DNA of 64,000 bases. Origin: Novosphingobium album (ex Hu et al. 2023). Its GTDB lineage: Bacteria; Pseudomonadota; Alphaproteobacteria; Sphingomonadales; Sphingomonadaceae. The position numbers and the translations under genes are program-made. The stretch spans positions 62,001-126,000 of the forward strand of contig NZ_JALHLE010000001.1 in the NCBI RefSeq assembly GCF_022832385.1, written 5' to 3'. Positions 1 to 6,513 of the stretch are shown here, piece by piece. Under the pieces are notes generated by a model. The model did no database searches. It saw only the letters and a list, made by a program, of their open reading frames with translations, and was not told the origin of the DNA. Each line of letters starts with the position of its first letter. Position 1 is the first letter of the stretch.

Positions 1-1315
1 CCAGGGCGATTCCCGCTGCAACTGCAAGAATCGCCGGAATCACAAGAGCCCTACCGATGCGCTGGAAGCGGTCACGCCGCCAGCGCAGCAGTGGGCCGAT
101 GGCAAGCACCACCAGCATCGGCACTGCAAACAGCGCGCTCATCGGGTTGAAGTAGGGCGGGCCTACCGAGACCTTGGCGCCCATCGTCTCGGCCAGAAGC
201 GGATAGAGCGTGCCGAACAGCACGATGCCCAGGATCGCCGAGAGCATGACGTTGTTGAACACCAGCGCTCCCTCGCGGCTGACAAGGGCGAAGCGCTCCC
301 CTTCGGTCACCGTAGAGGCGCGCAAAGCGAAAAGCGTCAGCGCGCCGCCAATGTTGATCGCCAGCAGCCCGAGGATGAACGTGCCGCGCTCGGGATCGAC
401 AGCAAAGGCATGAACACTCGTCAGAATGCCCGAACGCACAAGGAAAGTGCCGATCATCGACATCGAAAACGCGACCACGCCCAGCATGACCGTCCAGGCC
501 CTGAGCGCATTGCGCGATGCGAGAACACTGGCCGAATGGAGCAAGGCCGTTGCCGCCAGCCAGGGCATCAGCGAAGCATTCTCGACCGGGTCCCAGAACC
601 ACCAGCCGCCCCAGCCCAGTTCATAATAGGCCCAATAGGAACCGGCGGTGATGCCGATGGTCAGGAAGATCCAGGCCCCCAGCACCCAGGGGCGCATGGC
701 GCGGGCGAAGGCGGGACCGACTTCGCGCGTCACCAGCGCGCCAATGGCAAAGCTGAACGCGATCGAGAGGCCGACATAGCCAAGGTAAAGCGTGGGCGGA
801 TGGAACGCGAGGCCAAGATCCTGCAGCAGCGGGTTGAGCCCGTTGCCCTCGACAGGCACAGGTGAGAGCCGATCGAACGGGTTCGAGGCGATCAGGAGGA
901 AGGCGTAGAAGCCGAGGCTGACAAAGGCCTGCCCGGCCAGCGTTGCCAGCATGGTCGGTTCCGGCAGCCGCTTTTCGACAAGCGCGACGAAGCCGCCAGC
1001 CATGCCCATGACCGTGACCCACAGCAGCATCGAGCCTTCATGGTTGCCCCAGGCGCCTGCGATCTTGAAGATCAGCGGCTTCATCGAATGCGAATTGAGC
1101 GCGACCAGCTTCACCGACAGATCGGTGACGGCAAAGACATAGATCAGGCAGAGGAATGCTGTCAGCGCCAGCAGCCCCTGTACAACCGCAACCGGCCGAA
1201 CCACAGCGCCCAGCGACGAGCCGCGCGCTGTCAGGCCCATCGCACCTGCAACAAGCTGCAAAGCCGCCAGCGCAGCGGCCATCCAGAGAGCGGCGAGACC
1301 GAGTTCGGCAATCAT
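1..1315 (-). CDS. ccmF: Cytochrome c maturation heme lyase CcmF (partial, C-terminus beyond window)
   Basis: CcmF is the multi-spanning inner-membrane heme lyase subunit that helps attach heme to apocytochrome c in the periplasm. The minus-strand frame starting at 1315 (MIAELGLAALW) stays open to base 1, giving 438 codons, so the last part of the protein lies outside the window. It shows the ccmF hallmarks: a WGNHEGSMLLW segment near residue 92, an AFHPPTLYLGYVG segment, and the tryptophan-rich heme-handling WWD motif (GWGGWWFWDPVENASLMPW) near residue 229, all among repeated hydrophobic helices. Its start overlaps the ccmE stop by 4 bases, so translation is probably coupled. Family assignment is secure. 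Confidence 0.95.
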   Translation of the reverse strand, partial: MIAELGLAALWMAAALAALQLVAGAMGLTARGSSLGAVVRPVAVVQGLLALTAFLCLIYVFAVTDLSVKLVALNSHSMKPLIFKIAGAWGNHEGSMLLWVTVMGMAGGFVALVEKRLPEPTMLATLAGQAFVSLGFYAFLLIASNPFDRLSPVPVEGNGLNPLLQDLGLAFHPPTLYLGYVGLSIAFSFAIGALVTREVGPAFARAMRPWVLGAWIFLTIGITAGSYWAYYELGWGGWWFWDPVENASLMPWLAATALLHSASVLASRNALRAWTVMLGVVAFSMSMIGTFLVRSGILTSVHAFAVDPERGTFILGLLAINIGGALTLFALRASTVTEGERFALVSREGALVFNNVMLSAILGIVLFGTLYPLLAETMGAKVSVGPPYFNPMSALFAVPMLVVLAIGPLLRWRRDRFQRIGRALVIPAILAVAAGIAL

Positions 1316-1764
1316 TTCGTCTCGGCCACCACATTCTTGGCCTGCTCGGCCGTCATGCTCTGCATTTCGCGCGGCACATAGTTCTCGTCATGCTTGGCGA
1401 GCAGGTTGTCTGCCACGAATGTGCCGTCGGCCCCCATCTTGCCCTCGGCCACTACGCCCGACCCTTCGACGAAGAGCGAGGGGACGATGCCCTTGAAGAC
1501 GACAGGCACGCGCGCTTTGCCGTCCTGCACCACGAAGGCGATGGTCACGCCATCAGACTCGGTCTTGATCGAGCCTTTCTCGACCATGCCGCCGAGGCGC
1601 ACGGCGCGATCCGGTTCGGGCGGATTGGCCACGATCTCGCTGGGGACGTAGAAATAGCTCGCCTGATTGCGCAAGGCCCATGCCGCCAGCAGCGCGGCCC
1701 CAATGAGTACCACCAGCGCAATCACGAGCAGCACGAGTCGCTGATGCTTTGCCTTGATTGCCAT
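1312..1764 (-). CDS. ccmE: Cytochrome c maturation heme chaperone CcmE
   Basis: CcmE is the periplasmic heme chaperone that binds heme covalently and passes it to the CcmF/CcmH lyase. The 150-residue product has a single N-terminal membrane anchor (about residues 8-30), then the OB-fold domain with VRLGGMVEKGS, and near the C-terminus the LAKHDENYVP motif whose histidine forms the covalent heme bond in characterised homologues. Length is typical. It lies between ccmD (2-base gap) and ccmF (4-base overlap). Confidence 0.96.
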   Translation of the reverse strand: MAIKAKHQRLVLLVIALVVLIGAALLAAWALRNQASYFYVPSEIVANPPEPDRAVRLGGMVEKGSIKTESDGVTIAFVVQDGKARVPVVFKGIVPSLFVEGSGVVAEGKMGADGTFVADNLLAKHDENYVPREMQSMTAEQAKNVVAETK

Positions 1765-1766
1765 CG

Positions 1767-1907
1767 TCAGCGCTTTCTCGCCTCGTCACGGCGCTTCTCG
1801 GCGCGCTTCATGGACAACAGCGACCACGCGATCATCATCGCAGTCGCCCCCACGCCGATGGCATAGGACGCCACCACGAAAGTCCAGGGATCGATCGCCT
1901 CGCGCAT
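1767..1907 (-). CDS. ccmD: Heme exporter protein CcmD
   Basis: This is a 46-residue small membrane protein starting MREAIDPWTFVVASY, with one transmembrane helix (about residues 9-32) and a short, strongly basic tail (KRAEKRRDEARKR). CcmD proteins have this size and layout and help release holo-CcmE from the CcmABC complex. The identification rests mainly on position: it sits exactly between ccmC and ccmE, with 1- and 2-base gaps. It is easily missed because it is so short. Confidence 0.9.
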   Translation of the reverse strand: MREAIDPWTFVVASYAIGVGATAMMIAWSLLSMKRAEKRRDEARKR

Positions 1908-1908
1908 A

Positions 1909-2640
1909 TCAGAATTCCGCTTCGCTCAGAGCCTTGCGGCGCAGCCGTGCCTCGGCCTGCTGATCCGCCAGAATGGCACGCATCCGCGCCAGCACTACAC
2001 CTGCAAAGATCAGCGTGAAGCCCAACATGGCCAGCAGCAGCGGCACAAGGAAATCACCCGACATCGCCGAATTGCCCATCGTAATGCTGGGCGGCTGGTG
2101 AAGGCTGTTCCACCAGGTCACCGAATAGTGGATGATAGGGATGTTCACCGCGCCGACCAGCCCGAAGATCGCCGGAGCCTTGTTGTGCCCAACGTCCGAT
2201 GCCTCGCTCGCCTGCGACAGCGCCATCCAGCCGAAATAGAGGAACAGCAGCACCAGCATGCTGGTCAGCCGCCCGTCCCACACCCACCAGGTGCCCCATG
2301 CCGGACGGCCCCAGAGTGATCCGGTCATCAGGCAGACGGCGGTGAACAGCGCACCGGGCACCGCGCAGGCGCGCGCGGCGATCCCGGCAAGCGGGTGGCG
2401 CCAGACCAGTTCGGCGAAACTGGCCGCCGCAATCCCCATCCACCCGGCCATGCCCAGCCAGGCGGACGGCACATGCAGATAGACGATGCGGACCGTTTCG
2501 CCCTGCAGGCGTTCCGCAGGCGCTTCGAACAGCCCCCAGCCAAGCGCCCCCGTGGCCACGGCGATGCCTGTGACCATGCAGAGCGGCATCAGCCAACGGG
2601 CGATGCGGAGAAAACGGGCCGGGTTCGCAAATCCGTGCAT
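1909..2640 (-). CDS. ccmC: Heme exporter / heme-handling protein CcmC
   Basis: CcmC is the inner-membrane protein that loads heme onto CcmE. The 243-residue product has about six transmembrane helices and the tryptophan-rich WGTWWVWDGRLTSML signature of the heme-handling family, with the LHVPSAWLGMAGW segment before it. It is the first gene of the ccmC-D-E-F run in this window. ccmA and ccmB are not upstream here, because the next feature is tRNA-His, so they must lie elsewhere. Confidence 0.95.
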   Translation of the reverse strand: MHGFANPARFLRIARWLMPLCMVTGIAVATGALGWGLFEAPAERLQGETVRIVYLHVPSAWLGMAGWMGIAAASFAELVWRHPLAGIAARACAVPGALFTAVCLMTGSLWGRPAWGTWWVWDGRLTSMLVLLFLYFGWMALSQASEASDVGHNKAPAIFGLVGAVNIPIIHYSVTWWNSLHQPPSITMGNSAMSGDFLVPLLLAMLGFTLIFAGVVLARMRAILADQQAEARLRRKALSEAEF

Positions 2641-2768
2641 GACAGGCGCGCTTCTAAAGTCCCTTGCTAGCGGAGCAAGTGCTTCGACAGCAAAGGAAGC
2701 GGCTTGTCACCTGCAAATTGCGCCCTTCGCGCCTTGCGCCACCAGGCAGGGCACGGATTGGAAAAGAA

Positions 2769-2846
2769 TGGGGCGATCGATGGGGTTCGAACCCACGACC
2801 TCCGGTACCACAAACCGGCGCTCTAACCAGCTGAGCTACGATCGCC
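2769..2846 (-). tRNA. tRNA-His (GTG anticodon)
   Basis: The minus strand folds into a full cloverleaf: a 5-bp anticodon stem CCGGT/ACCGG holding loop TTGTGGT (anticodon GTG), a T loop TTCGAAC, and a 7-bp acceptor GCGATCG/CGATCGC. An extra 5' G at 2846 faces C73 at 2772, which is the G-1:C73 identity pair of bacterial histidine tRNA. The 3' CCA is encoded at 2771-2769. Confidence 0.96.
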
Positions 2847-3011
2847 ACACTGCGCATCGGCCTGTCATGCCAGATGCGAAAACACCCGCAAGGCCGCGCT
2901 GCGCAGCGACCGGTGCGGGAGCGCGCCTTTGCACAAGGCAGCGCCTCTTGCAAAGCAAAAAATCGGATCATCCGCGATCTCGCGCAATTTTCCCGCAAAG
3001 GCACCGGGTCT

Positions 3012-3662
3012 ATGAGATCCGGTATGACTGAATCAGGCGAATCATCGAACGCCCACCTGCTGGCACGTACAGGCGTCCAGCGCTTTCCTTCATCACGGCT
3101 CGATCTGTTCGTCGTGCGGGACTTTCTTTCGCGCACGGAATGCGACACGCTTGTCAGGCTGATCGAGGCACAGCACCGCCCCTCGACAGTCGCTGACAGC
3201 AATGGCGACGATGCATTCCGCACCAGCTCAACCTGCGACCTGCCGCCGGAAACGCCCGCCGTGGCCGCGCTCGCGCTGAAACTCTCGCAATTGTCAGGCA
3301 TAGACCTGCCCCATGCCGAGCCGCTGCAGGGCCAGCGCTACGAAGTGGGACAGGAGTTCAAGGCCCACACCGACTATTTCGAACCGGGCAGCGGGGACTA
3401 CGATACCTATTGCTCGGAATCGGGACAGCGCACCTGGACCTTCATGATCTACCTGAACGACGTGGAAGCAGGCGGCGCCACGCGGTTCAAGGTGATCAAC
3501 AAGACCATCCAGCCCGAATGCGGCAAGCTGGTTGCCTGGAACAACCGCCGTCCGGACGGCAGCCCCAATGCCGCAACGCTGCATCACGCGATGAAAGTGC
3601 GGGCGGGCCGCAAGTACGTCATCACACAATGGTATCGCGAACGGCCCTGGGACTGGGGCTGA
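3012..3662 (+). CDS. Prolyl-4-hydroxylase-like 2-oxoglutarate/Fe(II) dioxygenase
   Basis: The 216-residue product matches the P4H-type 2OG-Fe(II) oxygenase fold. An iron-binding HTD triad appears in FKAHTDYFEP, followed by a distal His (ATLHHAMKV) and a basic 2-oxoglutarate-binding residue in AGRKYVITQWYRE, with conserved TFMIYLND and GGATRF strands between. Such enzymes hydroxylate protein or peptide residues, but the substrate cannot be read from sequence. I chose ATG 3012, with AAAGG upstream. ATG 3024 is also possible, and the frame is open further upstream without homology. It converges on sodC with a 30-base gap. Confidence 0.88.
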   Translation: MRSGMTESGESSNAHLLARTGVQRFPSSRLDLFVVRDFLSRTECDTLVRLIEAQHRPSTVADSNGDDAFRTSSTCDLPPETPAVAALALKLSQLSGIDLPHAEPLQGQRYEVGQEFKAHTDYFEPGSGDYDTYCSESGQRTWTFMIYLNDVEAGGATRFKVINKTIQPECGKLVAWNNRRPDGSPNAATLHHAMKVRAGRKYVITQWYRERPWDWG

Positions 3663-3692
3663 GCCCACCGCCCGGCACCAGCGGCTCGCGAG

Positions 3693-4241
3693 TCACTGAC
3701 CCGCGCTGATCACCGCGCAGGCGATACGGCCGCCTGCATTTCCGGAAGGCTGGCTGGTATAGTCGTCCTGTCCGGCGTGGATAACCAGTGCGGAACCGTC
3801 CGCATCAAGAAGCGATTTGGGCCCCGGCGTCAGCGTGACGCCCGTGTTGAGTACCTGCGTCTTGAGCACCCCGTCCGGTCCCACGTACTGATTCGGCATG
3901 TCGCCGCCGTGGGGCCCGCCCATGACCATCAGGCCATGCTCGGGCATACCGGCGGCAAAGTGCCCCCCCGATGTCGTGAACTTGGCAGCGGGATCGCACA
4001 CGCCCTTTTCGTGGAAGTGAAAGCCATGCTCGCCCTGTGGCAGGCCCGTGAGGTCGGTGGACATCAATACGCCCGACGGGGTCTGCTCGAGCGTAATCAT
4101 GCCCAGCGCGTTGCCGTCGAGGCCAATCACCGTGGCATGAACCGTCTTGTTCCCGCCGCCGGCCGGGGCATCGTCCGCCAGGACAGCGGAAGCTGACAGC
4201 GCCAGGGCACACGCAGCGGCAATTCGAGCAGTTCGGATCAT
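3693..4241 (-). CDS. sodC: Periplasmic Cu/Zn superoxide dismutase
   Basis: SodC converts superoxide to hydrogen peroxide and oxygen in the periplasm. The 182-residue precursor begins with a signal peptide (MIRTARIAAACALALSASAVLA, then DDAP). The mature part carries the copper ligands in HGFHFHEKG, the metal-bridging and zinc ligands around GGHFAAGMPEHG and GPHGGDMPN, the last copper His in LVIHAGQDDY, and the two cysteines of the conserved disulfide (GVCDP and IACAV). A good ribosome site (AAAAGGAG) precedes ATG 4241. It appears to be a single-gene unit. Confidence 0.96.
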   Translation of the reverse strand: MIRTARIAAACALALSASAVLADDAPAGGGNKTVHATVIGLDGNALGMITLEQTPSGVLMSTDLTGLPQGEHGFHFHEKGVCDPAAKFTTSGGHFAAGMPEHGLMVMGGPHGGDMPNQYVGPDGVLKTQVLNTGVTLTPGPKSLLDADGSALVIHAGQDDYTSQPSGNAGGRIACAVISAGQ

Positions 4242-4516
4242 TACGCTTCTCCTTTTCGGAGCCTTTTGCGGCTCATTCGATGACTCGACGCCGCCGGAAC
4301 CGGAATTCCACAAGCCCGACGCGAATTCCGTCGATGGTTGCGCCCCCTTCCCGCAACACACGTAAGCCAGACTAGTTTCGTGCGACCGAAACGCAATCGC
4401 AACGCTGCCGAAAAACAAGGTTACCGCGCCAGCAAGGCTGTCCCGTGAAAGCGGATTAACGATTGCAGAGAGACAATGGCCAGCATTCCCAAAGGGACGC
4501 CAAGGACACATATCAC

Positions 4517-4864
4517 GTGAACGCACCCATCGGACGGCTATATTCCGCAAAGCAGGACACTTTCGACGACCGCCGCCGCGAGCGGCGGCATACAACGCAT
4601 TTCGAAGCCATGCTGGAAACCTCGCAAGGACGCCGGCACCCCGTGCTGCTTGCCGACATTTCGCACCATGGGTGCTGCGTACAATCCAACGGGGACGGAC
4701 TACGCCAGGGCGCATTCGTGTCCATCGGGCTGTGCGACAATTCGATGCTCCCCGCGATTATCCGCTGGGTGCGGGGACAGGCGGCCGGCATGGAATTTCT
4801 GCGCGCCGTACCTGCCGACCAGACCGAATGGCTTGACCTGATGGACCTCGGCCTGGACGGCTGA
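4517..4864 (+). CDS. PilZ domain protein
   Basis: The product is a short single-domain PilZ protein, a likely cyclic-di-GMP receptor. The N-terminal arginine cluster DDRRRERRHTTHF supplies the RxxxR-type motif, and LADISHHGCCVQS corresponds to the (D/N)xSxxG motif about 30 residues later. The remainder (IIRWVRGQAAGMEFL) fits the PilZ barrel. The start is uncertain: the frame opens with TTG 4463, and GTG 4517 with AAGG upstream is used here, giving 115 residues. Neither start affects the domain. No partner gene is adjacent, so its effector role is unknown. Confidence 0.8.
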   Translation: MNAPIGRLYSAKQDTFDDRRRERRHTTHFEAMLETSQGRRHPVLLADISHHGCCVQSNGDGLRQGAFVSIGLCDNSMLPAIIRWVRGQAAGMEFLRAVPADQTEWLDLMDLGLDG

Positions 4865-4901
4865 ACCTCAACGCGCTGAACCCTCAGTCATTGCAGACAT
4901 G

Positions 4902-4934
4902 AAAAAAGGCGGCCCCGGAAGGCCGCCTTTTTCG
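4902..4934. terminator. Bidirectional Rho-independent terminator between pilZ gene and rpmE
   Basis: A 12-bp perfect stem, AAAAAGGCGGCC (4903-4914) pairing with GGCCGCCTTTTT (4921-4932), encloses a 6-base loop. The A and T runs give a U tract in both directions, so it can end both the PilZ gene (+) and rpmE (-). Confidence 0.9.
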
Positions 4935-4969
4935 TTTTGACGGTAAGGCCCGCATAGCCGGGCCTTCGC

Positions 4970-5197
4970 TCACTTCTTGGTGAGCGAGAGACCGCCGAAA
5001 CGCTTGTTGAACTGAGCCACGCGGCCACCGTCCTGGATCTGCGCCTTGCCGCCGGTCCAGGCCGGGTGCGAGGTCGGATCGATGTCGAGCACCAGCGTGT
5101 CGCCTTCGCTGCCCCAGGTCGAGCGGGTCTGGAAGGTGGTGCCGTCGGTCATCTGCACCGTGATCATGTGGTAGTCGGGATGGGTATCGGCCTTCAT
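4970..5197 (-). CDS. rpmE: 50S ribosomal protein L31
   Basis: The 75-residue protein beginning [10 protein letters not shown] with the [15 protein letters not shown] and SHPAWTGG segments matches bacterial L31, a small protein of the large subunit at the intersubunit bridge. It has no cysteines, so it is the zinc-free form rather than the CxxC form. It is the last gene of the long minus-strand series, 136 bases after fabZ, and is followed by a strong terminator. Confidence 0.95.
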   Translation of the reverse strand: MKADTHPDYHMITVQMTDGTTFQTRSTWGSEGDTLVLDIDPTSHPAWTGGKAQIQDGGRVAQFNKRFGGLSLTKK

Positions 5198-5300
5198 GTC
5201 TTATCTCTTTCGCATAGGGCCGGTTCCGACCGGCCTGCATTGGAAAGCGGCGCGCATAGCGCCGGAAGCGGCAAAATGCAAGGGAGGAGTCCCCTGCGAA

Positions 5301-5333
5301 TGCGGTTGACCGGACGCACGCCCGGTCAACGCA
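5301..5333 (-). other. Hairpin between fabZ stop and rpmE
   Basis: GTTGACCGG and CCGGTCAAC (5304-5312 and 5321-5329) form a perfect 9-bp stem that extends by three more pairs across a bulged base. It lies directly downstream of the fabZ stop codon on the minus strand. There is no T tract, so it may be a processing or stabilising hairpin, or part of a Rho-dependent end, and not a classical terminator. Confidence 0.45.
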
Positions 5334-5786
5334 TCAGGCGTCCGCGATCATCGCGGTGAAGTTGACCTCGCAGGTCACCTTGTCACCGATCGAGGCCTTG
5401 CCCCAGAACTTGCACACGCGCGAACGCTTCTGGACGAAGCCTGCGCGCAGATCGAGCAAGTGGCCGGGCGTTACCGGACTGCGGAACTTGGCGTCCTCGA
5501 TGGCCATGAAATAGACCAGCTTGCCGCTACCGGCGAGGCCCAGGATCTCGATCGCCAGGATGCCGGCAGCCTGCGCCAGCGCCTCGATCTGCAGCACGCC
5601 GGGCATGATCGGACGGCCGGGAAAATGGCCCTGGAAGAAATCCTCGTTGAAGCTGACCGCCTTGACCGCGTGGATTTCCTCCTCGGTGAAGGAAACCACC
5701 CGGTCAACCAGCAGCATCGGATAGCGGTGCGGAAGCGCCGCCAGGATCTTCGCGGTGTCGTAGACCAGTTCCGTCTCTTCGCTCAT
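5334..5786 (-). CDS. fabZ: 3-hydroxyacyl-ACP dehydratase FabZ
   Basis: FabZ dehydrates 3-hydroxyacyl-ACP in type II fatty acid synthesis. The 150-residue protein has the hot-dog fold with the catalytic segment [11 protein letters not shown] and the [20 protein letters not shown] helix containing the active-site histidine and glutamate. The start at 5786 gives the usual length; an upstream in-frame ATG would only add a low-complexity arginine-rich stretch. In most alphaproteobacteria lpxD precedes and lpxA follows fabZ. Here skp precedes it directly and rpmE follows. Confidence 0.96.
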   Translation of the reverse strand: MSEETELVYDTAKILAALPHRYPMLLVDRVVSFTEEEIHAVKAVSFNEDFFQGHFPGRPIMPGVLQIEALAQAAGILAIEILGLAGSGKLVYFMAIEDAKFRSPVTPGHLLDLRAGFVQKRSRVCKFWGKASIGDKVTCEVNFTAMIADA

Positions 5787-5805
5787 GCCCGGTACTCGCG
5801 CTCTA

Positions 5806-6513
5806 TCAGCGGCCGGCCGGCTGCGTGCCGGTGCTCGGGGCGGACTGGCCCTGAGCGGCAGCCTGCTGCGCGCGCGCCTCACGAATCTGGCGCGGTTCCC
5901 AGCCAGCCGGCGGCACGATCTGCGCCGACGGGATGGCCGTGTTCAGCTCGTTCAGGATGTCCTGATTGAGATTGTAGGCCCCGCCATTGAAGGCGATCAC
6001 GGAATCGGGCGACAGCACGATCGAGACATTGCGCTTCTTCATCGCGGCCTTGAGCGCGTCGTTGAGCTTGTCCTCGATCTGCTCCTGCACATAGGCCTGG
6101 GACAGGCCGACGGGCTGCAGAATCTGCTGCAGTTCGGCCTTGCCCTTCTCCTGAAGCTGCTGAATCGCACCCGCCTGCTGCTGCAGCGAGGCCTGGTTCG
6201 GATTAGCGGCCTGACGATCGGCATTGAACTTGTCGACCATCGGCTTGAGCTGCGCGGTCAGCTGATCGTTGCGGGCCTTGGCCTGGTCGTACTGCGGCTT
6301 GTATGTCGTTTCGCGCTGCTGTTCGGCAACCTTGTAGGCGTTCGAGTTGGCGATCACCGCATCGAGATTGGCAATGCCGAGACCAGCGACAATCGTACCG
6401 TTTTCAGTTGCAGCAGCCGTCGGCGCGGCCTTGGCCGCCAGGGCCGGCTGTGCGGCGAGAGTGACGAGCGCGAGGGCCGAACCCAGCGCGAGGGTCTTGA
6501 TCATGGTTTTCAT
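5806..6513 (-). CDS. OmpH/Skp family periplasmic chaperone
   Basis: Skp-type proteins hold unfolded outer-membrane proteins in the periplasm on their way to BamA. The 235-residue product has a signal peptide ending near [11 protein letters not shown], a [16 protein letters not shown] entry strand, and a long charged, Gln-rich coiled-coil region (about residues 65-150) forming the tentacles. It then returns to the body domain ([17 protein letters not shown]). A Gln/Pro/Ala-rich tail of about 30 residues makes it longer than E. coli Skp. The start codon shares one base with the bamA stop, so the two are probably coupled. Confidence 0.9.
   Translation of the reverse strand: MKTMIKTLALGSALALVTLAAQPALAAKAAPTAAATENGTIVAGLGIANLDAVIANSNAYKVAEQQRETTYKPQYDQAKARNDQLTAQLKPMVDKFNADRQAANPNQASLQQQAGAIQQLQEKGKAELQQILQPVGLSQAYVQEQIEDKLNDALKAAMKKRNVSIVLSPDSVIAFNGGAYNLNQDILNELNTAIPSAQIVPPAGWEPRQIREARAQQAAAQGQSAPSTGTQPAGR

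Noticed and set aside
4463-4516. Longer TTG start for the PilZ protein
   Set aside because: The extra 18 residues add no domain and TTG lacks a ribosome site; GTG 4517 was used and the uncertainty is noted.
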